Below are positions 13,381 to 28,590 of a stretch of 64,000 nucleotides of DNA, one piece after another; the stretch's first letter is position 1; every line of letters begins with the position of its first letter. Source of the stretch: Polytrichum commune (taxonomy: Eukaryota; Streptophyta; Polytrichopsida; Polytrichales; Polytrichaceae); NCBI GenBank assembly GCA_950295325.1, contig OX485806.1, positions 54,929,169-54,993,168 of the forward strand, written 5' to 3'. The notes beneath the pieces are model-generated. The model was given only the letters and a program-made list of their open reading frames with translations. It was not told where the DNA came from and ran no database searches. Both the position numbers and the translations under genes were made by a program.

Positions 13381-15149
13381 TGTACATAATCAAGGCTTCA
13401 AGCTTGATGAAAGAACTTAGAATTAAAACCAAAAACACCCACTTTAAACGCCCCCCCCTAAATCAGAAACCTTTCAATCCTACAACCTGAAACAAGAATG
13501 ATATCAAACTGAAAGTCAAAAAAATGATGCTCGGGCCCGAATGTACATAATGAAGGCTTCAAGCTTGATGAAAGAACTTAGAAATAAAACCAAGAGAAGT
13601 CACCCTAACCCCCCTTAATCAGAAGCCTATCAATCCTACAACCTGAAACAAGACTGATATCAAACTAAAAGGGAAAAAAATGGTGCTCGGGCCCGAATAT
13701 ACATAATGAAGGCTTCAAGCTTGATGAAAGACATTAGAAATAAAACCAAAAGCAGTCACCCTAACCCCCCTAATCAGAAGCCTATCAATCCTACAACCTG
13801 AAACAAGACTGATATCAAACTGAAAGGCAAAAAAATGATGCTCGGGCCCGAATGTACATAATGAAGGCTTCAAGCTTGATGAAAGAACTTAGAAATAAAA
13901 CCAAAAGCACTCACACTAACCCCCCCCCTAAATCAGAAACCTTTCAATCCTACAACCTGAAACAAGACTGATATCAAACTGAAAGGCAAAAAAATGATGC
14001 TCGGGCCTGAATGTACATAATGAAGGCTTTAAGCTTGATGAAAGAACTTAGAAATAAAACCAAAAGCAGTCACCCTAACCCCTCTTAATCAGAAGCCTAT
14101 CAATCCTACAACCTGAAACAAGACTGATATCAAACTGAAAGGCAAAAAAATGATGCTCGGGCCCGAATGTACATAATGAAGGCTTCAAGCTTGATGAAAG
14201 ACATTAGAAATAAAACCAAAAGCAGTCACCCTAACCCCCCTAATCAGAAGCCTACCAATCCTACAACCTGAAACAAGAATGATATCAAACTGAAAGGCAA
14301 AAAAATGATGCTCGGGCCCGAATGTACATAATGAAGGCTTCAAGCTTGATGAAAGACCTTAGAAATAAAACCAAAAGCAGTCACCCTAACCCCTCTTAAT
14401 CAGAAGCCTATCAATCCTACAACCTGAAACAAGACTGATATCAAACTGAAAGGCAAAAAAATGATGCTCGGGCCCGAATGTACATAATGAAGGCTTCAAG
14501 CTTGATGAAAGACATTAGAAATAAAACCAAAAGCAGTCACCCTAACCCCCCTAATCAGAAGCCTACCAATCCTACAACCTGAAACAAGAATGATATCAAA
14601 CTGAAAGGCAAAAAAATGATGCTCGGGCCCGAATGTACATAATGAAGGCTTCAAGCTTGATGAAAGACCTTAGAAATAAAACCAAAAGCAGTCACCCTAA
14701 CCCCCCTTAATCAGAAGCCTACCAATCCTACAACCTGAAACAAGAATGATATCAAACTGAAAGGCAAAAAAATGATGCTCGGGCCCGAATGTACATAATG
14801 AAGGCTTCAAGCTTGATGAAAGAACTTAGAAATAAAACCAAAAGCAGTCACCCTAACCCCCCTTAATCAGAAGCCTATCAATCCTACAACCTGAAACAAG
14901 ACTGATATCAAACTAAAAGGGAAAAAAATGGTGCTCGGGCCCGAATATACATAATGAAGGCTTCAAGCTTGATGAAAGACATTAGAAATAAAACCAAAAG
15001 CAGTCACCCTAACCCCCCTAATCAGAAGCCTATCAATCCTACAACCTGAAACAAGACTGATATCAAACTGAAAGGGAAAAAAATGATGCTCGGGCCCGAA
15101 TGTACATAATGAAGGCTTCAAGCTTGATGAAACAACTTAGAAATAAAAC

Positions 15150-17468
15150 CAAAAGCACTCACACTAACCCCCCCCTAAATCAGAAACCTTTCAATCCTAC
15201 AACCTGAAACAAGACTGATATCAAACTGAAAGGCAAAAAAATGATGCTCGGGCCCGAATGTACATAATGAAGGCTTTAAGCTTGATGAAAGAACTTAGAA
15301 ATAAAACCAAAAGCAGTCACCCTAACCCCTCTTTATCAGAAGCCTATCAATCCTACAACCTGAAACAAGAATGATATCAAACTGAAAGGCAAAAAAATGA
15401 TGCTCGGGCCCGAATGTACATAATGAAGGCTTCAAGCTTGATGAAAGAACTTAGAATTAAAACCAAAAACACCCACTTTAAACGCCCCCCCCTAAATCAG
15501 AAACCTTTCAATCCTACAACCTGAAACAAGAATGATATCAAACTGAAAGTCAAAAAAATGATGCTCGGGCCCGAATGTACATAATCAAGGCTTCAAGCTT
15601 GATGAAAGAACTTAGAAATAAAACCAAAAGAAGTCACCCTAACCCCCCTTAATCAGAAGCCTATCAATCCTACAACCTGAAACAAGACTGATATCAAACT
15701 GAAAGGGAAAAAAATGGTGCTCGGGCCCGAATATACATAATGAAGGCTTCAAGCTTGATGAAAGAACTTAGAAATAAAACCAAAAGCGGTCACCCTAACC
15801 CCCCTAATCAGAAGCCTATCAATCCTACAACCTGAAACAAGACTGATATCAAACTGAAAGGCAAAAAAATGATGCTCGGGCCCGAATGTACATAATGAAG
15901 GCTTTAAGCTTGATGAAAGAACTTAGAAATAAAACCAAAAGCAGTCACCCTAACCCCTCTTAATCAGAAGCCTATCAATCCTACAACCTGAAACAAGACT
16001 GATATCAAACTGAAAGGCAAAAAAATGATGCTCGGGCCCGAATGTACATAATCAAGGCTTTAAGCTTGATGAAAGAACTTAGAAATAAAACCAAAAGCAG
16101 TCACCCTAACCCCTCTTAATCAGAAGCCTATCAATCCTACAACCTGAAACAAGACTGATATCAAACTGAAAGGCAAAAAAATGATGCTCGGGCCCGAATG
16201 TACATAATGAAGGCTTCAAGCTTGATGAAAGAACTTAGAATTAAAACCAAAAGCACCCACTTTAAAACCCCCCCCTTTAATCAGAAGCCTATCAATCCTA
16301 CAACCTGAAACAAGACTGATATCAAACTGAAAGGCAAAAAAATGATGCTCGGGCCTGAATGTACATAATGAAGGCTTTAAGCTTGATGAAAGAACTTAGA
16401 AATAAAACCAAAAGCAGTCACCCTAACCCCTCTTAATCAGAAGCCTATCAATCCTACAACCTGAAACAAGAATGATATCAAACTGAAAGGCAAAAAAATG
16501 ATGCTGGGGCCCGAATGTACATAATGAAGGCTTCAAGCTTGATGAAAGAACTTAGAAATAAAACCAAAAGCACTCACACTAACCCCCCCCCTAAATCAGA
16601 AACCTTTCAATCCTACAACCTGAAACAAGACTGATATCAAACTGAAAGGCAAAAAAATGATGCTCGGGCCCGAATGTACATAATGAAGGCTTTAAGCTTG
16701 ATGAAAGAACTTAGAAATAAAACCAAAAGCAGTCACCCTAACCCCTCTTAATCAGAAGCCTATCAATCCTACAACCTGAAACAAGAATGATATCAAACTG
16801 AAAGGCAAAAAAATGATGCTCGGGCCCGAATGTACATAATGAAGGCTTCAAGCTTGATGAAAGAACTTAGAATTAAAACCAAAAACACCCACTTTAAACG
16901 CCCCCCTCTAAATCAGAAACCTTTCAATCCTACAACCTGAAACAAGAATGATATCAAACTGAAAGTCAAAAAAATGATGCTCGGGCCCGAATGTACATAA
17001 TCAAGGCTTCAAGCTTGATGAAAGAACTTAGAAATAAAACCGAAAGAAGTCACCCTAACCCCCCTTAATCAGAAGCCTATCAATCCTACAACCTGAAACA
17101 AGACTGATATCAAACTGAAAGGGAAAAAAATGGTGCTCGGGCCCGAATATACATAATGAAGGCTTCAAGCTTGATGAAAGAACTTAGAAATAAAACCAAA
17201 AGCGGTCACCCTAACCCCCCTAATCAGAAGCCTATCAATCCTACAACCTGAAACAAGACTGATATCAAACTGAAAGGCAAAAAAATGATGCTCGGGCCCG
17301 AATGTACATAATGAAGGCTTTAAGCTTGATGAAAGAACTTAGAAATAAAACCAAAAGCAGTCACCCTAACCCCTCTTAATCAGAAGCCTATCAATCCTAC
17401 AACCTGAAACAAGACTGATATCAAACTGAAAGGCAAAAAAATGATGCTCGGGCCCGAATGTACATAAT
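15150..17468 (+). repeat. Higher-order duplication, 1,416-bp spacing (9 monomers)
   Basis: The block at about 15,150-16,052 recurs at about 16,566-17,468. Markers include ATGGTGCTCGGG with GAATATAC at 15,714 and 17,130, the AAAGTCAAAAAAATG unit, and a unit with AAAGCGGTCACCC. A few single-base differences are visible, such as CTCTTTATC against CTCTTAATC, so the copies are slightly older than the 1,260-bp repeat or were corrected less fully. Exact ends are approximate. Confidence 0.75.
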
Positions 17469-18326
17469 GAAGGCTTCAAGCTTGATGAAAGAACTTAGAA
17501 ATAAAACCAAAAACACCCACTTTAAACCCCCCCCCTTTAATCAGAAGCCTATCAATCCTACAACCTGAAACAAGACTGATATCAAACTGAAAGGCAAAAA
17601 AATGATGCTCGGGCCCGAATGTACATAATGATGGATTCAAGCTTGATGAAAGACCTTAGAAATAAAACCAAAAGCAGTCACCCTAACCCCCCTTAATCAG
17701 AAGCCTATCAATCCTACAACCTGAAACAAGACTGATATCAAACTGAAAGGGAAAAAAATGATGCTCGGGCCCGAATGTACATAATGATGGCTTCAAGCTT
17801 GATGAAAGACCTTAGAAATAAAACCAAAAGCAGTCACCCTAACCCCCCTTAATCAGAAGCCTATCAATCCTACAACCTGGAACAAGACTGATATCAAACT
17901 GAAAGGCAAAAAAATGATGCTCGGGCCCGAATGTACATAATGAAGGCTTCAAGCTTGATGAAACAACTTAGAAATAAAACCAAAAGCACTTACACTAACC
18001 CCCCCCTAAATCAGAAACCTTTCAATCCTACAACCTGAAACAAGACTGATATCAAACTGAAAGGGAAAAAAATGATGCTCGGGCCCGAATGTACATAATG
18101 ATGGCTTCAAGCTTGATGAAAGACCTTAGAAATAAAACCAAAAGCAGTCACCCTAACCCCCCTTAATCAGAAGCCTATCAATCCTACAACCTGAAACAAG
18201 ACTGATATCAAACTGAAAGGCAAAAAAATGATGCTCGGGCCCGAATGTACATAATGAAGGCTTTAAGCTTGATGAAACAACTTAGAATTAAAACCAACAG
18301 CACCCACTTTAAACCCCCCCCCTTAA

Positions 18327-21300
18327 TCAGAAGCCTATCAATCCTACAACCTGAAACAAGACTGATATCAAACTGAAAGGCAAAAAAATAATGATCGGGC
18401 CCGAATGTAAATAATGATGGCTTCGAGCTTGATGAAAGAACTTAGAAATAAAACCAAAAGCACCCACTTTAAACCCCCCCTTAATCAGAAGCCTATCAAT
18501 CCTACAACCTGAAACAAGACTGATATCAAACTGAAAGGCAAAAAAATGATGCTCGGGCCCGAATGTACATAATGAAGGCTTCAAGCTTGATGAAAGAACT
18601 TAGAAATAAAACCAAAAGCACCCACTTTAAACCCCCCCCCCTTAATCAGAAGCCTATCAATCCTACAACCTCAAACAAGAATGATATCAAACTGAAAGGC
18701 AAAAAAATGATGCTCGGGCCCGAATGTACATAATGAAGGCTTCAAGCTTGATGAAAGAACTTAGAAATAAAACCAAAAGCACCCACTTTAAACCCCCCTA
18801 ATCAGAAGCCTATCAATCCTACAACCTGAAACAAGACTGATATCAAACTGAAAGGCAAAAAAATGATGCTCGGGCCCGAATGTACATAATGAAGGCTTCA
18901 AGCTTGATGAAAGAACTTAGAAATAAAACCAAAAGCAGTCACCCTAACCCCCCCTTAAATCAGAAACCTTTCAATCCTACAACCTGAAACAAGACTGATA
19001 TCAAACTGAAAGGCAAAAAAATGATGCTCGGGCCCGAATGTACATAATGAAGGCTTCAAGCTTGATGAAAGAACTTAGAAATAAAACAAAAAACACCCAC
19101 TTTAAACCCCCCCTCTTTAATCAGAAGCCTATCAATCCTACAACCTGAAACAAGACTGATATCAAACTGAAAGGGAAAAAAATGATGCTCGGGCCCGAAT
19201 GTACATAATGATGGCTTCAAGCTTGATGAAAGACCTTAGAAATAAAACCAAAAGCAGTCACCCTAACCCCCCTTAATCAGAAGCCTATCAATCCTACAAC
19301 CTGAAACAAGACTGATATCAAACTGAAAGGCAAAAAAATGATGCTCGGGCCCGAATGTACATAATGAAGGCTTCAAGATTGATGAAAGAACTTAGAATTA
19401 AAACCAAAAGCACCCACTTTAAACCCCCCCCTTAATCAGAAGCCTATCAATCCTACAACCTGAAACAAGACTGATATCAAACTGAAAGGCAAAAAAATGA
19501 TGCTCGGGCCCGAATGTACATAATGAAGGCTTCAAGCTTGATGAAAGAACTTAGAAATAAAACCAAAAGCAGTCACCCTAACCCCCCCCTAAATCAGAAA
19601 CCTTTCAATCCTACAACCTGAAACAAGACTGATATCAAACTGAAAGGCAAAAAAATGATGCTCGGGCCCGAATGTACATAATGAAGGCTTCAAGCTTGAT
19701 GAAAGAACTTAGAAATAAAACCAAAACCAGTCACCCTAACCCCTCTTAATCAGAAGCCTATCAATCCTACAACCTGAAACAAGACTGATATCAAACTGAA
19801 AGGCAAAAAAATAATGATCGGGCCCGAATGTAAATAATGATGGCTTCGAGCTTGATGAAAGAACTTAGAAATAAAACCAAAAGCAGTCACTTTAAACCCC
19901 CCCCCCTAATCAGAAGCCTATCAATCCTACAACCTGAAACAAGACTGATATCAAACTGAAAGGCAAAAAAATGATGCTCGGGCCCGAATGTACATAATGA
20001 AGGCTTCAAGCTTGATGAAAGAACTTAGAAATAAAACAAAAAACACCCACTTTAAACCCCCCCCCCTTTAATCAGAAGCCTATCAATCCTACAACCTGAA
20101 ACAAGACTGATATCAAACTGAAAGGGAAAAAAATGATGCTCGGGCCCGAATGTACATAATGATGGCTTCAAGCTTGATGAAAGACCTTAGAAATAAAACC
20201 AAAAGCAGTCACCCTAACCCCCCTTAATCAGAAGCCTATCAATCCTACAACCTGAAACAAGACTGATATCAAACTGAAAGGCAAAAAAATGATGCTCGGG
20301 CCCGAATGTACATAATGAAGGCTTCAAGCTTGATGAAAGAACTTAGAAATAAAACCAAAAGCACCCACTTTAAACCCCCCCCCTTAATCAGAAGCCTATC
20401 AATCCTACAACCTGAAACAAGACTGATATCAAACTGAAAGGCAAAAAAATGATGCTCGGGCCCGAATGTACATAATGAAGGCTTCAAGCTTGATGAAAGA
20501 ACTTAGAAATAAAACCGAAAGCAGTCACCCTAACCCCCCTTAATCAGAAGCCTATCAATCCTACAACCTGAAACAAGACTGATATCAAACTGAAAGGCAA
20601 AAAAATGATGCTCGGGCCCGAATGTACATAATGAAGGCTTCAAGCTTGATGAAAGAACTTAGAAATAAAACCGAAAGCAGTCACCCTAACCCCCCTTAAT
20701 CAGAAGCCTATCAATCCTACAACCTGAAACAAGACTGATATCAAACTGAAAGGCAAAAAAATGATGCTCGGGCCCGAATGTACATAATGAAGGCTTGAAG
20801 CTTGATGAAAGAACTTAGAAATAAAACCAAAAGCAGTCACCCTAACCCCTCTTAATCAGAACCTATCAATCCTACAACCTGAAACAAGACTGATATCAAA
20901 CTGAAAGGCAAAAAAATGATGCTCGGGCCCGAATGTACATAATGAAGGCTTCAAGCTTGATGAAAGAACTTAGAAATAAAACCAAAACCAGTCACCCTAA
21001 CCCCTCTTAATCAGAAGCCTATCAATCCTACAACCTGAAACAAGACTGATATCAAACTAAAAGGCAAAAAAATAATGATCGGGCCCGAATGTAAATAATG
21101 ATGGCTTCGAGCTTGATGAAAGAACTTAGAAATAAAACCAAAAGCACCCACTTTAAACCCCCCCTAATCAGAAGCCTATCAATCCTACAACCTGAAACAA
21201 GACTGATATCAAACTGAAAGGCAAAAAAATGATGCTCGGGCCCGAATGTACATAATGAAGGCTTGAAGCTTGATGAAAGAACTTAGAAATAAAACCAAAA

Positions 21301-22420
21301 GCAGTCACCCTAACCCCTCTTAATCAGAACCTATCAATCCTACAACCTGAAACAAGACTGATATCAAACTGAAAGGCAAAAAAATGATGCTCGGGCCCGA
21401 ATGTACATAATGAAGGCTTCAAGCTTGATGAAAGAACTTAGAAATAAAACCAAAACCAGTCACCCTAACCCCTCTTAATCAGAAGCCTATCAATCCTACA
21501 ACCTGAAACAAGACTGATATCAAACTGAAAGGCAAAAAAATAATGATCGGGCCCGAATGTAAATAATGATGGCTTCGAGCTTGATGAAAGAACTTAGAAA
21601 TAAAACCAAAAGCAGTCACCATAACCCCTCTTAATCAGAAGCCTATCAATCCTACAACCTGAAACAAGACTGATATCAAACTGAAAGGCAAAAAAATGAT
21701 GCTCGGGCCCGAATGTACATAATGAAGGCTTCAAGCTTGATGAAAGAACTTAGAATTAAAACCAAAAGCACCCACTTTAAACCCCCCCCTTAATCAGAAG
21801 CCTATCAATCCTACAACCTGAAACAAGACTGATATCAAATTGAAAGGCAAAAAAATAATGATCGGGCCCGAATGTAAATAATGATGGCTTCGAGCTTGAT
21901 GAAAGAACTTAGAAATAAAACCAAAAGCACCCACTTTAAACCCCCCCTAATCAGAAGCCTATCAATCCTACAACCTGAAACAAGACTGATATCAAACTGA
22001 AAGGCAAAAAAATGATGCTCGGGCCCGAATGTACATAATGAAGGCTTCAAGCTTGATGAAAGAACTTAGAAATAAAGCCAAAAACACCCACTTTAGACCC
22101 CCCCCCCTTTAATCAGAAGCCTATCAATCCTACAACCTGAAACAAGACTGATATCAAACTGAAAGGGAAAAAAATGATGCTCGGGCCCGAATGTACATAA
22201 TGATGGCTTCAAGCTTGATGAAAGACCTTAGAAATAAAACCAAAAGCAGTCACCCTAACCCCCCTTAATCAGAAGCCTATCAATCCTACAACCTGGAACA
22301 AGACTGATATCAAACTGAAAGGCAAAAAAATGATGCTCGGGCCCGAATGTAAATAATGATGGCTTCGAGCTTGATGAAAGAACTTAGAAATAAAACCAAA
22401 AGCACCCACTTTAAACCCCC
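18327..22420 (+). repeat. Array segment with a distinct GATCGGGCCCG / TGTAAATAATGATGG monomer subtype
   Basis: Monomers near 18,385, 19,809, 21,069, 21,539 and 21,855 share a linked set of changes: AATAATGATCGGGCCCG, TGTAAATAATGATGG and GCTTCGAGCTTG. The linked changes mark one lineage of monomer. They abolish the ATGTACAT palindrome and alter the TCAAGCTTGA palindrome to TCGAGCTTGA. A partly converted unit at about 22,330 keeps GCTCGGGCCCG but has the other two changes. Within this segment, about 20,785-21,145 recurs at 21,253-21,613 with 468-bp (three-monomer) spacing. Confidence 0.75.
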
Positions 22421-25211
22421 CCTAATCAGAAGCCTATCAATCCTACAACCTGAAACAAGACTGATATCAAACTGAAAGGCAAAAAAATGATGCTCGGGCC
22501 CGAATGTACATAATGAAGGCTTCAAGCTTGATGAAAGAACTTAGAATTAAAACCAAAAGCACCCACTTTAAACCCCCCCCTTAATCAGAAGCCTATCAAT
22601 CCTACAACCTGAAACAAGACTGATATCAAACTGAAAGGCAAAAAAATGATGCTCGGGCCCGAATGTACATAATGATGGCTTCAAGCTTGATGAAAGACCT
22701 TAGAAATAAAACCAAAAGCAGTCACCCTAACCCCTCCCTAAATCAGAAACCTTTCAATCCTACAACCTGAAACAAGACTGATATCAAACTGAAAGGCAAA
22801 AAAATGATGCTCGGGCCCGAATGTACATAATGATGGCTTCAAGCTTGATGAAAGACATTAGAAATAAAACCAAAAGCAGTCACCCTAACCCCCCCCTAAA
22901 TCAGAAACCTTTCAATCCTACAACCTGAAACAAGACTGATATCAAACTGAAAGGCAAAAAAATGATGCTCGGGCCCGAATGTACATAATGAAGGCTTCAA
23001 GCTTGATGAAAGAACTTAGAAATAAAACCAAAAGCACCCACTTTAAACCCCCCCCCCCCTTAATCAGAAGCCTATCAATCCTACAACCTGAAACAAGAAT
23101 GATATCAAACTGAAAGGCAAAAAAATGATGCTCGGGCCCGAATGTACATAATGAAGGCTTCAAGCTTGATGAAAGAACTTAGAAATAAAACCAAAAGCAC
23201 TCACTTTAAACCCCCCCCCCTAATCAGAAGCCTATCAATCCTACAACCTAAAACAAGACTGATATCAAACTGAAAGGCAAAAAAATGATGCTCGGGCCCG
23301 AATGTACATAATGAAGGCTTCAAGCTTGATGAAAGAACTTAGAAATAAAGCCAAAAACACCCACTTTAGACCCCCCCCCCTTTAATCAGAAGCCTATCAA
23401 TCCTACAACCTGAAACAAGACTGATATCAAACTGAAAGGCAAAAAAATGATGCTCGGGCCCGAATGTACATAATGGAGGCTTCAAGCTTGATGAAAGAAC
23501 TTAGAAATAAAACCAAAAGCAGTCACCCTAACCCCTCTTAATCAGAAGCCTATCAATCCTACAACCTGAAACAAGACTGATATCAAACTGAAAGGCAAAA
23601 AAATGATGCTCGGGCCCGAATGTACATAATGAAGGCTTCAAGCTTGATGAAAGAACTTAGAAATAAAACCAAAAGCAGTCACCCTAACCCCTCTTAATCA
23701 GAACCTATCAATCCTACAACCTGAAACAAGACTGATATCAAACTGAAAGGAAAAAAAATCATGCTCGGGCCCGAATGTACATAATGGAGGCTTCAAGCTT
23801 GATGAAAGAACTTAGAAATAAAACCAAAAGCAGTCACCCTAACCCCTCTTAATCAGAAGCCTATCAATCCTACAACCTGAAACAAGACTGATATCAAACT
23901 GAAAGGCAAAAAAATGATGCTCGGGCCCGAATGTACATAATGAAGGCTTCAAGCTTGATGAAAGAACTTAGAATTAAAACCAAAAGCACCCACTTTAAAA
24001 CCCCCCCCTTTAATCAGAAGCCTATCAATCCTACAACCTGAAACAAGACTGATATCAAACTGAAAGGCAAAAAAATGATGCTCGGGCCCGAATGTACATA
24101 ATGAAGGCTTCAAGCTTTATGAAAGAACTTAGAAATAAAACCAAAAGTAGTCACCCTAACCCCTCTTAATCAGAAGCCTACAAATCCTACAACCTGAAAC
24201 AAGACTGATATCAAACTGAAAGGCAAAAAAATGATGCTCGGGCCCGAATGTAAATAATGAAGGCTTCAAGCTTGATGAAAGAACTTAGAATTAAAACCAA
24301 AAGCACCCACTTTAAACCCCCCCCTAATCAGAAGCCTATCAATCCTACAACCTGAAACAAGAATGATATCAAACTTAAAGGCAAAAAAATGATGCTCGGG
24401 CCCGAATGTACATAATGATGGCTTCAAGCTTGATGAAAGAACTTAGAAATAAAACCGAAAGCAGTCACCCTAACCCCCCTTAATCAGAAGCCTATCAATC
24501 CTACAACCTGAAACAAGACTGATATCAAACTGAAAGGCAAAAAAATGATGCTCGGGCCCGAATGTACATAATGAAGGCTTCAAGCTTGATGAAAGAACTT
24601 AGAATTAAAACCAAAAGCAGTCACTTTAAACCCCCCCCCCTAATCAGAAGCCTATCAATCCTACAACCTGAAACAAGACTGATATCAAACTGAAAGGCAA
24701 AAAAATGATGCTCGGGCCCGAATGTACATAATGAAGGCTTCAAGCTTGATGAAAGAACTTAGAAATAAAACCAAAAGCAGTCACTTTAAACCCCCCCCCC
24801 TAATCAGAAGCCTATCAATCCTACAACCTGAAACAAGACTGATATCAAACTGAAAGGCAAAAAAATGATGCTCGGGCCCGAATGTACATAATGAAGGCTT
24901 CAAGCTTGATGAAAGAATTTAGAAATAAAACAAAAAACACCCACTTTAAACCCCCCCCTTTAATCAGAAGCCTATCAATCCTACAACCTGAAACAAGAAT
25001 GATATCAAACTGAAAGGCAAAAAAATGATGCTCGGGCCCGAATGTACATAATGATGGCTTCAAGCTTGATGAAAGACCTTAGAAATAAAACCAAAAGCAG
25101 TCACCCTAACCCCCCCCTAAATCAGAAACCTTTCAATCCTACAACCTGAAACAAGACTGATATCAAACTGAAAGGCAAAAAAATGATGCTCGGGCCCGAA
25201 TGTACATAATG

Positions 25212-28200
25212 AAGGCTTCAAGCTTGATGAAAGAACTTAGAAATAAAACCAAAAGCACCCACTTTAAACCCCCCCCCCCCTTAATCAGAAGCCTATCAAT
25301 CCTACAACCTGAAACAAGAATGATATCAAACTGAAAGGCAAAAAAATGATGCTCGGGCCCGAATGTACATAATGAAGGCTTCAAGCTTGATGAAAGAACT
25401 TAGAAATAAAACCAAAAGCACTCACTTTAACCCCCCCCCCCTAATCAGAAGCCTATCAATCCTACAACCTAAAACAAGACTGATATCAAACTGAAAGGCA
25501 AAAAAATGATGCTCGGGCCCGAATGTACATAATGAAGGCTTCAAGCTTGATGAAAGAACTTAGAATTAAAACCAAAAGCAGTCACTTTAAACCCCCCCCC
25601 TTAATCAGAAGCCTATCAATCCTACAACCTAAAACAAGACTGATATCAAACTGAAAGGCAAAAAAATCATGCTCGGGCCCGAATGTACATAATGGAGGCT
25701 TCAAGCTTGATGAAAGAACTTAGAAATAAAACCAAAAGCAGTCACCCTAACCCCTCTTAATCAGAAGCCTATCAATCCTACAACCTGAAACAAGACTGAT
25801 ATCAAACTGAAAGGCAAAAAAATGATGCTCGGGCCCGAATGTACATAATGAAGGCTTCAAGCTTGATGAAAGAACTTAGAATTAAAACCAAAAGTACCCA
25901 CTTTAAACCCCCCCCTTAATCAGAAGCCTATCAATCCTACAACCTGAAACAAGAATGATATCAAACTGAAAGGCAAAAAAATGATGCTCGGGCCCGAATG
26001 TACATAATGAAGGCTTCAAGCTTGATGAAAGAACTTAGAAATAAAACCAAAAGCAGTCACCCTAACCCCTCTTAATCAGAAGCCTATCAATCCTACAACC
26101 TGAAACAAGACTGATATCAAACTGAAAGGCAAAAAAATGATGCTCGGGCCCGAATGTACATAATGAAGGCTTCAAGCTTGATGAAAGAACTTAGAATTAA
26201 AACCAAAAGCACCCACTTTAAAACCCCCCCCTTTAATCAGAAGCCTATCAATCCTACAACCTGAAACAAGAATGATATCAAACTTAAAGGCAAAAAAATG
26301 ATGCTCGGGCCCGAATGTACATAATGAAGGCTTCAAGCTTGATGAAAGAACTTAGAAATAAAACCAAAAGCAGTCACTTTAAACCCCCCCCCTAATCAGA
26401 AGCCTATCAATCCTACAACCTGAAACAAGACTGATATCAAACTGAAAGGCAAAAAAATGATGCTCGGGCCCGAATGTACATAATGAAGGCTTCAAGCTTG
26501 ATGAAAGAATTTAGAAATAAAACAAAAAACACCCACTTTAAACCCCCCCCCTTTAATCAGAAGCCTATCAATCCTACAACCTGAAACAACACTGATATCA
26601 AACTGAAAGGCAAAAAAATGATGCTCGGGCCCGAATGTACATAATGATGGCTTCAAGCTTGATGAAAGACCTTAGAAATAAAACCGAAAGCAGTCACCCT
26701 AACCCCCCTTAATCAGAAGCCTATCAATCCTACAACCTGAAACAAGACTGATATCAAACTGAAAGGCAAAAAAATGATGCTCGGGCCCGAATGTACATAA
26801 TGAAGGCTTCAAGCTTGATGAAAGAACTTAGAATTAAAACCAAAAGCAGTCACTTTAAACCCCCCCCCCTAATCAGAAGCCTATCAATCCTACAACCTGA
26901 AACAAGACTGATATCAAACTGAAAGGCAAAAAAATGATGCTCGGGCCCGAATGTACATAATGATGGCTTCAAGCTTGATGAAAGACCTTAGAAATAAAAC
27001 CAAAAGCAGTCACCCTAACCCCCCCCTAAATCAGAAACCTATCAATCCTACAACCTGAAACAAGAATGATATCAAACTGAAAGGCAAAAAAATGATGCTC
27101 GGGCCCGAATGTACATAATGAAGGCTTCAAGCTTGATGAAAGAACTTAGAAATAAAACCAAAAGCACCCACTTTAAACCCCCCCCCCCTTAATCAGAAGC
27201 CTATCAATCCTACAACCTGAAACAAGAATGATATCAAACTGAAAGGCAAAAAAATGATGCTCGGGCCCGAATGTACATAATGAAGGCTTCAAGCTTGATG
27301 AAAGAACTTAGAAATAAAACCAAAAGCACTCACTTTAACCCCCCCCCCCTAATCAGAAGCCTATCAATCCTACAAACTAAAACAAGACTGATATCAAACT
27401 GAAAGGCAAAAAAATGATGCTCGGGCCCGAATGTACATAATGAAGGCTTCAAGCTTGATGAAAGAACTTAGAATTAAAACCAAAAGCAGTCACTTTAAAC
27501 CCCCCCCCTTAATCAGAAGCCTATCAATCCTACAACCTAAAACAAGACTGATATCAAACTGAAAGGCAAAAAAATCATGCTCGGGCCCGAATGTACATAA
27601 TGGAGGCTTCAAGCTTGATGAAAGAACTTAGAAATAAAACCAAAAGCAGTCACCCTAACCCCTCTTAATCAGAAGCCTATCAATCCTACAACCTGAAACA
27701 AGACTGATATCAAACTGAAAGGCAAAAAAATGATGCTCGGGCCCGAATGTACATAATGAAGGCTTCAAGCTTGATGAAAGAACTTAGAAATAAAACCAAA
27801 AGCACCCACTTTAAACCCCCCCCCCCCTTAATCAGAAGCCTATCAATCCTACAACCTGAAACAAGAATGATATCAAACTGAAAGGCAAAAAAATGATGCT
27901 CGGGCCCGAATGTACATAATGAAGGCTTCAAGCTTGATGAAAGAACTTAGAAATAAAACCAAAAGCACCCACTTTAAACCCCCCCCCCCTTAATCAGAAG
28001 CCTATCAATCCTACAACCTGAAACAAGAATGATATCAAACTGAAAGGCAAAAAAATGATGCTCGGGCCCGAATGTACATAATGAAGGCTTCAAGCTTGAT
28101 GAAAGAACTTAGAAATAAAACCAAAAGCACTCACTTTAACCCCCCCCCCCTAATCAGAAGCCTATCAATCCTACAACCTAAAACAAGACTGATATCAAAC

Positions 28201-28590
28201 TGAAAGGCAAAAAAATGATGCTCGGGCCCGAATGTACATAATGAAGGCTTCAAGCTTGATGAAAGAACTTAGAATTAAAACCAAAAGCAGTCACTTTAAA
28301 CCCCCCCCCTTAATCAGAAGCCTATCAATCCTACAACCTAAAACAAGACTGATATCAAACTGAAAGGCAAAAAAATCATGCTCGGGCCCGAATGTACATA
28401 ATGGAGGCTTCAAGCTTGATGAAAGAACTTAGAAATAAAACCAAAAGCAGTCACCCTAACCCCTCTTAATCAGAAGCCTATCAATCCTACAACCTGAAAC
28501 AAGACTGATATCAAACTGAAAGGCAAAAAAATGATGCTCGGGCCCGAATGTACATAATGAAGGCTTCAAGCTTGATGAAAGAACTTAGAA
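25212..28590 (+). repeat. Higher-order repeat, 801-bp unit (5 monomers) plus a more distant copy
   Basis: The block at 27,121-27,790 recurs at 27,922-28,590 (spacing 801 bp), and a related copy starts near 25,212, about 1,909 bp to the left. The shared order is a CACCCACTTT unit with a very long C run, a CACTCACTTTAAC unit, a CAGTCACTTT unit, then ATCATGCTCGGG with TAATGGAGGC. C-run lengths differ by a base or so between copies. This segment holds some of the longest C runs in the window (about 12 C near 23,048 and 25,269). Confidence 0.78.
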
